From positions 1 through 64,000 of the forward strand of contig NZ_PZJV01000005.1 in assembly GCF_003206155.1 (NCBI RefSeq): DNA of 64,000 bases, read 5' to 3'. The stretch comes from Salinicola halophilus. GTDB taxonomy: Bacteria > Pseudomonadota > Gammaproteobacteria > Pseudomonadales > Halomonadaceae. The position numbers and the translations under genes were made by a program. Position 1 is the stretch's first letter. Each line of letters starts with the position of its first letter. Shown in pieces: positions 11,650 through 20,600 of this stretch. The notes beneath the pieces are model-generated. The model saw only the letters and a list, made by a program, of their open reading frames with translations, searched no databases and was not told the origin of the DNA.

Positions 11650-12605
11650 GAGGCCGCCTTGTCGTCGTCGCGCAGCGCATCCAGCAGCAGGTAGAGGTCG
11701 TCCGGCAGCGGCGCCTCGCACTCCACGGGCTTACCGGTCACCGGATGATCGAAGCGCAGCTTGTGGGCATGCAGAGCCTGACGCGGAAACTCGCGCAGCG
11801 CCGTCTTGAGCGTTTCGCCGGCGCCTGCCGGCAGTTTCAGCCGCCCGCCGTAGACGGGATCGCCGATCAGCGGATAGCGCGCGTGCGCCATGTGCACGCG
11901 AATCTGGTGCGTCCGTCCGGTCTCTAGCCGGCAGCGAACGTGAGTGTGGGCGCGAAAGCGCTCCTTCACCCGGTAGTGAGTCACCGCCGGCTTGCCGGAG
12001 GCGTTCACTGCCTGACGCTGACGGTCCTTGGGATGGCGCCCGATCGGTGCATCCACCGTGCCGCCGGCGGTCATCGCGCCGACGACCACCGCATCGTACT
12101 CCCGGGAGACGGTACGCGCCTGGAGCTGGTCGACCAGCGCCGTCTGCGCCTCCAGCGTGCGCGCGATCATCATCAGCCCGGTGGTCTCCTTGTCGAGACG
12201 GTGGACGATGCCCGCCCGGGGGATGCCGGCAAGCGCCGGATAGTGATACAGCAGCGCATTGAGCAGCGTGCCGTCGGGGTTGCCCGCCGCCGGATGCACC
12301 ACCAGGCCGGCGGGCTTGTCGATCACCAGTACGTCATCGTCCTCGAAGACGACGGAGAGTGGAATCGCCTGTGGCGCCCAGCGCGTCTCTTCGGCGAGCT
12401 GGGTGTCGAGCGCGAGCCGCTCGCCGCCGTTGATCCTGTCCTTCGGGCGTGCCGGCTGACCGTCGAGGGTGAGTTCGCCCTGCTGAATCCAGCTTTTCAG
12501 ACGCTCTCGCGAAAATTCGGGGAACATTTCGGCGGCGGCCTGGTCGAGACGTCGTCCAGCCAGATGATCGGGTATGCGCTCGTCACGCTGTAGGATGTCG
12601 GCCAT
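11646..12605 (-). CDS. rluD: 23S rRNA pseudouridine(1911/1915/1917) synthase
   Basis: RluD makes three pseudouridines in helix 69 of 23S rRNA and is needed for normal ribosome assembly and termination. The 319-aa protein has an N-terminal S4 RNA-binding domain (about residues 20-80, with [20 protein letters not shown]) and an RluA-type catalytic domain with the signature [11 protein letters not shown], where the Asp is the nucleophile. It is divergent from bamD, the usual neighbour, and translationally coupled to pgeF by an ATGA overlap. Confidence 0.95.
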   Translation of the reverse strand: MADILQRDERIPDHLAGRRLDQAAAEMFPEFSRERLKSWIQQGELTLDGQPARPKDRINGGERLALDTQLAEETRWAPQAIPLSVVFEDDDVLVIDKPAGLVVHPAAGNPDGTLLNALLYHYPALAGIPRAGIVHRLDKETTGLMMIARTLEAQTALVDQLQARTVSREYDAVVVGAMTAGGTVDAPIGRHPKDRQRQAVNASGKPAVTHYRVKERFRAHTHVRCRLETGRTHQIRVHMAHARYPLIGDPVYGGRLKLPAGAGETLKTALREFPRQALHAHKLRFDHPVTGKPVECEAPLPDDLYLLLDALRDDDKAAS

Positions 12606-12773
12606 ACGTGGAGATGGATTCCGTGTCGCCGGTGCAGAAAGAGACGGGAAGACTGAACGCGCCTGCGCGCCACTCGGGCCCGCGTAGGCATACGCGCAGT
12701 GTTTCCTTTATAGTGGATCGGATTCGGCGGATTCTAGCACGCCCGCCCAAGATTGGTTGATACGAGGATGACG

Positions 12774-13586
12774 ATGCGATTTTCAGCGCGATTCCCCGCA
12801 CTGGGCGCCCTGCTGCTCACGGGTGCCCTGCTTGCCGGTTGCGCCAGCAACGAACCCGCGCCCGATTTGCAGGAGCAAGAGCTCTACCAGCAGGCGCAGA
12901 GCTCACTCGACGCGGGGCGGTACACGACAGCGGTTTCGCAGCTGGAAACGCTCGATACCCGTTTCCCGTTCGGCCGCTACGCCGAGCAGGCGCAGCTCGA
13001 GCTGATCTACGCCTACTATCGTACGGAGAACTGGGAGCAGACTCGCGCCGCGGCGAGCCGCTTCATCCGCCTGCACCCGGATCACCCGCAGGTCGACTAC
13101 GCCTACTATCTGCGCGGTCTCGGGGCTTACCAGGCCGGTCGTTTCAGTCTTGAGAGCCTGGAGCTAATCGACATCTCCAAGCGGGATCTCGGCGCCTCGC
13201 GGGACGCCTACGTCGACTTCGGCGAGCTGGTACGTCGCTACCCCGATAGCGCCTATGCCCCCGATGCGCGTCAGCGGATCATCTACCTGCGCAACGTCAT
13301 CGCGCGTCACGAGCTGCAGGTCGCCGACTTCTACCTGCGCAAGGGGGCCTACGTCGCCGCCGTGCAGCGTGGCCGCTGGGTGATCGAGCACTATCCCAAG
13401 TCCACCGCGACGCGGGACGCGCTGGCCACCATGGTCGAGGGCTATCTGGGCCTGAACATGCGCGACCGCGCTCAGGACGTACTCGAGACGCTGATCGACA
13501 ACGACCCGGAGAACGACCGGCTCGACGGCGACACCTTCGTGCCCAAGCACGTCAGGGTGGACCCGCCGCTCACCGCGCAGGGCTGA
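12774..13586 (+). CDS. bamD: outer membrane assembly lipoprotein BamD
   Basis: BamD is the essential lipoprotein partner of BamA in the BAM complex that folds and inserts outer-membrane beta-barrels. I chose the ATG at 12774 (GAGG six bases upstream); this puts a lipoprotein signal peptide first, with lipobox LLAGC near residue 22, so the mature lipoprotein starts at that Cys. The rest is a tetratricopeptide solenoid: ELYQQAQSSLDAGRYTTA, FPFGRYAEQAQLELIYAYY and later repeats. The 270-aa length fits the family. It is divergent from rluD and ends in a strong terminator. Confidence 0.95.
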   Translation: MRFSARFPALGALLLTGALLAGCASNEPAPDLQEQELYQQAQSSLDAGRYTTAVSQLETLDTRFPFGRYAEQAQLELIYAYYRTENWEQTRAAASRFIRLHPDHPQVDYAYYLRGLGAYQAGRFSLESLELIDISKRDLGASRDAYVDFGELVRRYPDSAYAPDARQRIIYLRNVIARHELQVADFYLRKGAYVAAVQRGRWVIEHYPKSTATRDALATMVEGYLGLNMRDRAQDVLETLIDNDPENDRLDGDTFVPKHVRVDPPLTAQG

Positions 13587-13614
13587 GCGGCGACGAGCGA
13601 CGAGCTTAAAATCG

Positions 13615-13650
13615 AAAGCGCCGCTTGCTGACAAGGCAAGCGGCGCTTTT
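13615..13650 (+). terminator. intrinsic terminator between bamD and nadE
   Basis: A perfect 14-bp stem (13615-13628 with 13636-13649) encloses a 7-base loop and ends in TTTT. The left arm starts with AAA, so it may also stop leftward nadE transcription. Confidence 0.8.
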
Positions 13651-13675
13651 CGTTGGCGCCAAAGCAGAAGAAACG

Positions 13676-15316
13676 CTAGCTCCCCGGCTGCCAGCCGTTG
13701 ACGATGGGGTAGCGCCGGTCGCGGCCGAACCCTCTGAGCGTCACCCGCACGCCTACCGGGGCCTGGCGTCGCTTGTACTCGTTGCGATCCACCAGTTTGA
13801 CCACGCGGTAGACGTCCTCGGCCTCGAAGCCGGCGGCCACGATCGCTTCGGCGCTCATGTCACCTTCGATGTAGCGCTCGAGGATGCCGTCGAGCACGTC
13901 GTAGCCCGGCAGCGAGTCGCTGTCCTGCTGGTCCGGGGCAAGCTCCGCCGACGGGGGCCGCGTGATGACGCGCTCGGGAATCGCCGGCGCCTGCGTGTTG
14001 CGCCACCGCGCCAGTCGATAGACCCACGTCTTGTAGACGTCCTTGAGCGCGTTGTAGCCACCGACCATGTCGCCATAGAGCGTGGCGTAGCCCACCGCCA
14101 TTTCGCTCTTGTTGCCGGTGGTCTGAACCATCAGCCCCTTCTTGTTGGAGATCGCCATCAGCAGCACGCCGCGCACGCGAGACTGCAGGTTCTCCTCGGT
14201 GGTATCGGCGTCCAGGCCGTCGAAGCTTTCGGCGAGCGTCGCGCTGAAGGCCTCGACCATCGGCGCGATCGGCATCACTTCATAGCCCACGCCGAGCATG
14301 CGCGCCTGCTCGGCGGCATCGTCTCGAGAGATCTCGGCGGTGTAGTGATAGGGCATCATCACGGCGTGGACGCGGTCCGGGCCCAGCGCATCGACGGCGA
14401 TCGCCAGCGACAGTGCCGAGTCGATCCCCCCGGAAAGCCCCATCACCACGCCCTGGAAACCGCTCTTGTTGACGTAGGCCCGAAGCCCGGTCACCAGCGC
14501 ACAGTAGAGATTCTCTTCGCTGTCGAGCAGCGGCTCGCGCTCGCCGGGCTCGGGCTGCCAGCGATCGCCGTGGCGGGTGAAGCTTACCGGCATCAATCCG
14601 ACTTCCCAGAACGGCGCTCGTACCGCGACCTCGCCGTCGGCCTGCAGGACCAACGAGCCGCCGTCGAAGACCAGCTCGTCCTGACCGCCGATGGCGTTGA
14701 CGTAGACGAGCGGGCGGCCCGCTTCACGGGCACGCTCGGCGAAGAGCCGCTCGCGCTCGGCGGGCTTGTCGAGATGAAACGGCGAGGCGTTGAGCGTGAC
14801 CAGAATCTCCGCGCCCGCCGCCGTGGTCTGGCGGACCGGCTCGCCGTGCCATAGGTCCTCGCAGACCAGGATGCCGAGACGCGCCCCGCGATGCTCGATC
14901 ACCAGCGGCGCGTCGCCCGGCTCGAAGTAACGATCCTCATCGAATACCTGATAGTTGGGCAGGGCCTGCTTGGCGTACTCGCCCAGCCACGCCCCGCCGA
15001 GCAGTGCGCCGGCGAGATTGCGCCGCTTACCATCGCGCATGCCGGGATAGCCGATGAGCACCAGCGTCTCGGGGGCGAACTTGGCGATCTTCTCGGCCAT
15101 CTGCGTCAGCGCTTGCTGGAGTCGCGACTCCATCGCGCTTCGCAGCAGCAGATCCTCCGGCGGGTAGCCGGTCAGGAAGAGCTCGCTGAAGACGACCACG
15201 TCGGCACCGTGCTCGAGCCGCGCCTCGCGTACCGCCTCGGTGGCCGCCGCGGCATTGCCGGCGATATCGCCGACCAGCGGGTCGAGCTGCGCCATTACCA
15301 GAGTCAGGTCTTGCAT
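13676..15316 (-). CDS. nadE: glutamine-dependent NAD+ synthetase
   Basis: NadE amidates nicotinic acid adenine dinucleotide to NAD+ using ATP and ammonia from glutamine. I chose the ATG at 15316 (MQDLTLVMAQLDPLVGDI), giving 546 aa, the length of the two-domain glutamine-dependent form. An N-terminal nitrilase-type amidohydrolase domain (about 1-260) has the catalytic Cys in LVCEDLWHGEPV. The C-terminal synthetase domain has the SGGIDSALSLA ATP-pyrophosphatase loop and GNKSEMAVGY. It occupies the position between bamD and thiO where Pseudomonas has pilS-pilR. Confidence 0.95.
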   Translation of the reverse strand: MQDLTLVMAQLDPLVGDIAGNAAAATEAVREARLEHGADVVVFSELFLTGYPPEDLLLRSAMESRLQQALTQMAEKIAKFAPETLVLIGYPGMRDGKRRNLAGALLGGAWLGEYAKQALPNYQVFDEDRYFEPGDAPLVIEHRGARLGILVCEDLWHGEPVRQTTAAGAEILVTLNASPFHLDKPAERERLFAERAREAGRPLVYVNAIGGQDELVFDGGSLVLQADGEVAVRAPFWEVGLMPVSFTRHGDRWQPEPGEREPLLDSEENLYCALVTGLRAYVNKSGFQGVVMGLSGGIDSALSLAIAVDALGPDRVHAVMMPYHYTAEISRDDAAEQARMLGVGYEVMPIAPMVEAFSATLAESFDGLDADTTEENLQSRVRGVLLMAISNKKGLMVQTTGNKSEMAVGYATLYGDMVGGYNALKDVYKTWVYRLARWRNTQAPAIPERVITRPPSAELAPDQQDSDSLPGYDVLDGILERYIEGDMSAEAIVAAGFEAEDVYRVVKLVDRNEYKRRQAPVGVRVTLRGFGRDRRYPIVNGWQPGS

Positions 15317-15407
15317 GGGACGATTCGTCTCCCGGCTGAAGATCGTTGTGGGTCTCGAAAGCGCCCATTTTCGCGCAAGGGCCCGGGTGTGGCAAAACGG
15401 CGAGCGC

Positions 15408-16511
15408 CTAGTTCGGCGCCAGCCCCGCCAGCGCCCGCTGATAGGGCGCGGGATCGACGATGGGCTTGCAGCCGATGAGCTGATCGACGAGTAGCCGGGT
15501 CGCGGCCGGCGCCAGCACGAGACCGTTACGGTAGTGCCCGGCGTTGACGTGCAGCCCCTCGAGACCCGGCACCGCACCGATCATCGGCACGCCGTCGGGC
15601 GACCCCGGGCGCAGGCCGGCCCAATGGTGCTCCACCTCGCACTCGGCGAGCCGAGGGACGATCGACACGGCGCTTGCGTGCAGCGAGTCGCGCGCCTCGT
15701 AGGTCGTGCGCTTGTCGAAACCGACCTCCTCGAGGGTCGAGCCCGCCAGCACCCGACCGTCACCCCGCGGGATCACGTAGCGACCGTCCTTGAGAATCAC
15801 CCGCTCGACGAGCCCCGGCGGCGCCTTGAACAAAATCATCTGGCCGCGCACCGGACGTACCGCCAGCGTCACGCCGACGCTTGCCAGCAGCGTCTGGGAC
15901 CACGCCCCGGCGCAGACTACCGTCTGCCCCGCCTTGACGGCCCCGCCGGCAGTCGCGACACCGACGACGCGCTCGCCCTCGCGCAGAAGCCCGTTTACCT
16001 CCTGGCCCTCGAGACACTCGACGCCAGGCATCGTCGCGAGGCGCGCCCGAAGGGCTTTGGCCAGCCGCGGGTTGCGGATACTGCCGAGCGTCGGCATCCA
16101 CAGCGCACTGTCGAAGCCCGGGGCGGCGTTCGGCGCCTTGGCGTAGAGCGTGACCGCATCGATCCGCGACAGCGGCTTGGCCACCTCCCGCGCCCAGGCG
16201 AGCGCGGCGTCGACGTCGTCCACCCGCAGGTAGAGCAGCCCCTTCTGACGATACTCGGGGTCGATACCGGTCTCTTCGAGCAGGCGGCCGGCGAGCTCGG
16301 GGTAGCGGCCTTCCGACCATCTGGATAGCGCCGAGACTGCTCGACCGTAGCGCCAGGGATAGAGCGGCGAGACAATGCCGCCCCCGGCCCAGGAGGCTTC
16401 GCGACCGCACTCGCCGCGTTCGATGAGTGTCACCGAATGGCCGGCGTCGCCGAGCTGCAGCGCCGTCATCATCCCGATCACGCCGCCACCCACGATCAAG
16501 AAATCCCGCAT
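15408..16511 (-). CDS. thiO: FAD-dependent glycine/D-amino acid oxidase, ThiO type
   Basis: This flavoenzyme oxidatively deaminates glycine or small D-amino acids; in thiamine synthesis ThiO supplies the iminoglycine for the thiazole. I chose the ATG at 16511 so that the dinucleotide-binding fold MRDFLIVGGGVIGMMTA is at the N-terminus; the product is 367 aa. A DAO-family C-terminus with HHWAGLRPGSPDGVPMIG and HYRNGLVLAPAA follows. No other thi genes are nearby, so amino acid specificity is open, but Pseudomonas has a homologue in the same place beside fimT. It is divergent from the pseudopilin gene with 59 bases between. Confidence 0.85.
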   Translation of the reverse strand: MRDFLIVGGGVIGMMTALQLGDAGHSVTLIERGECGREASWAGGGIVSPLYPWRYGRAVSALSRWSEGRYPELAGRLLEETGIDPEYRQKGLLYLRVDDVDAALAWAREVAKPLSRIDAVTLYAKAPNAAPGFDSALWMPTLGSIRNPRLAKALRARLATMPGVECLEGQEVNGLLREGERVVGVATAGGAVKAGQTVVCAGAWSQTLLASVGVTLAVRPVRGQMILFKAPPGLVERVILKDGRYVIPRGDGRVLAGSTLEEVGFDKRTTYEARDSLHASAVSIVPRLAECEVEHHWAGLRPGSPDGVPMIGAVPGLEGLHVNAGHYRNGLVLAPAATRLLVDQLIGCKPIVDPAPYQRALAGLAPN

Positions 16512-16570
16512 ACCGTCGATATCCGTGCAAAAGGACGAGTCTATCACTCGTCCGTGAGCCGGACTTCGAC

Positions 16571-17173
16571 ATGCCTCGTGCCAGTGGCGCCTTCTCTACG
16601 TCTCCCCTGCCGCCCTCGCCTTCACGGGTCAGCCGCACGCGCGAACGCGGCTTTACGCTGATGGAGCTGATGGTAGTGGTCGTCATCCTCGGCATCCTCG
16701 CCAGCTGGGCCGCGCCGGGACTGGCCAATCTCTCCGCCAGGATGGAGCTGGATGGCGAAGTGCAACGGATATGGCAGCAGCTGCGACGCGCGCGCCTGGA
16801 AGCCGCGCAGCAGGGACGACCGACCTGGCTCTGCCCCAGCGTCGACGGTACGACGTGCGATGCCAGCGAGGGCTGGAGCGGAACGCTATTGCTCTTCATC
16901 GATGACGACGCCAGCACCACCCTGGACGCCGACGAGCGACTCATCGGCGTCAGTCAGCCAACCAGCCGGCGCGTGGCGATCGACCCCGGCAGTCTCGCTG
17001 ACGGTATCGGCTACACCCCGCTGGGGTTCACCCAGGGTCGACGTGCCGGGAGCATCGTCATCGCCAATCCGGCGCTCGGCACGCATGCCAAGAAGATCGT
17101 GGTGCACCACGCCCGCCTGCGCATCGCCGATGTCGCTAGCGACAGTACCGACGGTCCATCGCAGGACGAGTAG
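16571..17173 (+). CDS. fimT: type IV pilus minor pseudopilin, FimT/FimU (GspH) type
   Basis: This is a minor pilin of the type IV pilus priming complex, exported and processed by the prepilin peptidase. The 200-aa product has a class III signal RERGFTLMELMVVVVILG with cleavage predicted after Gly27 and the conserved Glu at +5, then a GspH-like C-terminal domain with a Cys pair (CPSVDGTTC). The leader of about 27 residues is long for this family, but no closer start with a ribosome site is seen. P. aeruginosa has both fimT and fimU here; this window has one gene, so FimT versus FimU is undecided. It is the only pilus gene on the plus strand. Confidence 0.82.
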   Translation: MPRASGAFSTSPLPPSPSRVSRTRERGFTLMELMVVVVILGILASWAAPGLANLSARMELDGEVQRIWQQLRRARLEAAQQGRPTWLCPSVDGTTCDASEGWSGTLLLFIDDDASTTLDADERLIGVSQPTSRRVAIDPGSLADGIGYTPLGFTQGRRAGSIVIANPALGTHAKKIVVHHARLRIADVASDSTDGPSQDE

Positions 17174-17236
17174 TCGCCGCCCCCGCCGCGGGTAACGCCG
17201 AAGAGCCGCCCGCGAGCGTCGCTACGACGACCGGCC

Positions 17237-17662
17237 TCAATCACAGGCGCCGGGTGCGGGGGTACGTCTGCCTTCGCTGTCGAGGCTGAGAACATGACAC
17301 GCTGGCGCGCCGCGGCCGGCTTTCACGCGTTCGGCTTCCAGCCGATAGCGCTGTCCGTCGTCGGTGATGGTCAGGGCGATTTCATAGATGGGCGTGCCGC
17401 TGGGGGGAGACTGATCCGGCGACAAGCCGCGCTCGGAGGGAGACACGCTTTCCCCTGTGTCGTCACCGTAGCGGTAGGTCTGCGAGTAGCGACGTTCGAG
17501 CGCCAGCGCCATCGACTGCAGCGTCGCCTGGGCATCCCGCGTCTGAGCGCGCTCGACATAGCCGATATAGCTGGGTATGGCGATCGCGGCCAGGATGCCG
17601 ATGATCGCCACGGCAATCATCAGTTCGATCAGGGTGAAACCTCGATGGCGGCGGAAAACCAT
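17237..17662 (-). CDS. pilE: type IV pilus minor pilin PilE
   Basis: This minor pilin has 141 aa with a short leader MVFRRHRG, cleavage after Gly8, and the N-terminal helix FTLIELMIAVAIIGILAAIA with Glu at +5. Two late cysteines (ACHVLS and the C-terminal CD) could form the D-region disulfide. It is the last gene of the pilV-W-X-Y1-E operon, starting two bases after the pilY1 stop. The position matches PilE of P. aeruginosa rather than a major pilin. Confidence 0.88.
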   Translation of the reverse strand: MVFRRHRGFTLIELMIAVAIIGILAAIAIPSYIGYVERAQTRDAQATLQSMALALERRYSQTYRYGDDTGESVSPSERGLSPDQSPPSGTPIYEIALTITDDGQRYRLEAERVKAGRGAPACHVLSLDSEGRRTPAPGACD

Positions 17663-17664
17663 AT

Positions 17665-20600
17665 CTACTCCAGAACGCGCCAGGACACGCGGCCCAGACG
17701 AATGCGATTGAGCGGCATCTCGACGATCGTCACGAAGTCGCCTTGGGTGTTGACGCTGACCTTGCGCTCCTGCTGACCGTCGTCGCTGACGATAACCTCC
17801 GGCGTGAACAGCGCGCCTTCGGTCGCGACGCCGATCGGCACGTAGCGCTGATCGAATCCGTCCGGGGTATAACGATCTTCACCGTCGACACGACCATCGT
17901 CGTTGACGTCGAGCACCGGCGACTCGAACGCCGCGCCGTACCAGGCGTTGAGTTCGAAGAGAAAGCCCGAGTCCTCGGCGCCACACATGCCGTGCCCGGG
18001 GATCAGCGAAGAGAACAGAATGCGATTGCCGCGAACCGAGGGGCTGTCCACGACGCGCTCGGCGCCTTCGAAATCGAGAAACCAGCCGTCGACGGGGTAG
18101 CGTTGCGTATCCACGCTTTCCAGATAGCGAATCGTCACGCTGTCCGTTTCGCGGGCGAGCGGACCGCTCGACAGAATTCGCGCATCGAGGTCGGTGCGGG
18201 TCAGAGGATCGCGTCGCGCCACGCCAGCGCGATAGTCGCGAATCGCGTAGAAGCTGTCGGCCGTGCGACGGCTCTGCGACGTCGGAAGCCCGGCCCCCTC
18301 CTGCGCGCCGGAGCCGAAAAAGAGCATGAACCCGCCGTCGGGATGTCGACCCACCTCCAGCGTCGAGGTGAGCACCTGACGCTGGCCGTTGCGCTCGGCG
18401 GTGAACAACCGCTGCATGCCCGCCGCCCAGCTGGCGCTGTCACTCGCCGAGAGATCGAAGCGCCAGACATTGCCCTGCAGGTCGGCGCCATAGGCCAGAT
18501 CGATGCGGCCGTTGTTGTCGCGATCGATGAGCGACACCGTACTCATGCCGTTGTCACCCGCGTTCATCGCCCCGCTCGGCGTCAGGCGCTCGACATCGCT
18601 GATCCGCCAGGCGCCGTTCGCCCCTTGCCCGGCGTCCACGTAGAGCACGTAGAGACTCGCCTTGCCGGCAGCGTTGAAAGGCCCGTTGCCGAACACCACG
18701 GCGTAGCGGTCGTTCTCGAGCCGGACGACGCTCGGTCGGTTGTAGACGTGGCCGAGCTGAGAGTCGCCGCCGAAACGGGCGACGTCGTCGGCGACGCCAT
18801 ACTCCCACAGCGCGATAGCGTCGGCGTTGCGCTGGGAAAAATCGGCGGGCTCGGTGACATCGAGCGCGAAGACACCGGGGGCGCCCGAGCCCAACCCGCT
18901 GACCAACAGTGACAACCACTCGCCGGTCCCGTTGTCTCCACGACGGGCGTCGAGCACGGTCGGACTGCCGTCGACGTAGTAGCGATGCCTCTCATCGTCG
19001 TCGCCGAGCTCGGCGAGCGCAGGCAGGATGAGCCCGGGGACGTAGGCGAGTTTCTCGACGCCGGTCTCGGCATCGAAGCCATGAAGCATGCCGTCGTTAC
19101 CGCCGACGTAGAGCATGGCGCGCCGATCTCTTCGATTCACGCGGTAGTCGGCGTAGCTGGTGTCACCGGCATCGGGCACGTGATAGGTGTTCGGCACGCT
19201 CACCAGATAGGGCCGAGACCCGATGAAATCGCCCAGCTTCGCGGCATCCGTACCGTTGACCCAGAGCCGGTCGCGTCGATTGCCGCCGTTGCGACGCTCC
19301 TGGCGAGTGTCGCCGCGCAGATAGTCCGCCCGGGCGGGGAGATCACCGAACGCCTCCCCGTAGGCGGCCTGCAGCGCATCGGACGTGAACGCCATGCCCG
19401 ATCTTTCGGTACTCTGCGTGATGATGGTCCGCGCCGAAGGGGCAGGCAGCCGATCCCGGGCGCTCCAGATCGACTCGCGCCCGCCGCTGTCATCGAGGCG
19501 CGAGGCGCGGACGTCGCCGGACCAGCTGTACTGATTGTTGTAGACGGTCTGAAAGACGAAATCCTCGACTTCGCCTTCGTAGCCCACTTCGATGCCGGCG
19601 CCGCTGCGGTTGGTATTATTGAGTACCTGCGTGAGCAGCTCGCGCAGCGATTCGGCGAGTTCGCCGATACGATCGACCTCGAAATAGGCGCTTGGCGACC
19701 CGCTCGTGGTGCGGCCGTCGTTGCCGTACTTGGCGGCGTAGTAGAGCGGCGTCTCGAGTTCGCGACCGGTGCTGCCCGAGACACGATAGGTGGCGGTACT
19801 GCTGCGGGCGCTATAGCACCCGCTATCGTTGCCGCAAATGGAGTTCGGGTAGGTAAAGCCATTGATACCGGAGTGCGCGTTGAAGCCGTCGCTCTGCTCG
19901 ACCACGATATCGTTGGACTTGGCTCCTGCGCCGAAGCGGCCGCTGGTTCCGCTCAGAATGTAGCCAAGCCCCAGTTGCAGCGATGCCGAGGCGCGGGTTA
20001 CGTCGGTAGTAACGGCGAGGCGCTGATCCTTGAGCTCATAAGAGAGCGCGACCTCGACGTCGAGATCGTGATCGCCGCCGAATTCCGAATCCTCCCAGTC
20101 GATCATGAACGCGCCGCTCGATCCGTCCGGCGCCTGATCGATGACCTCGAAATCGACGATGGCGCACTTGCCTTCGGCCCCTTTTGACGTATTCGCGCAG
20201 GCAGGAATCAGCGAGACATGACGGTCGCCGCCGATCGGGATCTCGATGATGGGTATATTGGAAGCCAGCTGGACCGCGTAGGTATCGATCGGGCGCCCCT
20301 GCTCCCCTTTGGGGCCGCGAATCAGCGACTGATTCTGCGCCAGCCGAGAGAGGCCGGCGACGTGGTAGGTTCCCTCGAGCCCGGGCGCCATCGGACAGAG
20401 CCCTTGGGCGTCCGCCAGGCTTGAGAGAGACTTGGCGGTGCAGAACTTGTCCTCCGCGCTGAACCTGCTTGTCGACGTCTGCCCAATGAAATAGTCGCCA
20501 GGCACGCCTTCGGCGCTACCAATCGCCGTGGTCGCCGCACTGATCGCCGAGGCAGTGAGCGCGGTAGACGAAGACGCTCCCAGATCGTCGCCATCGAAAG

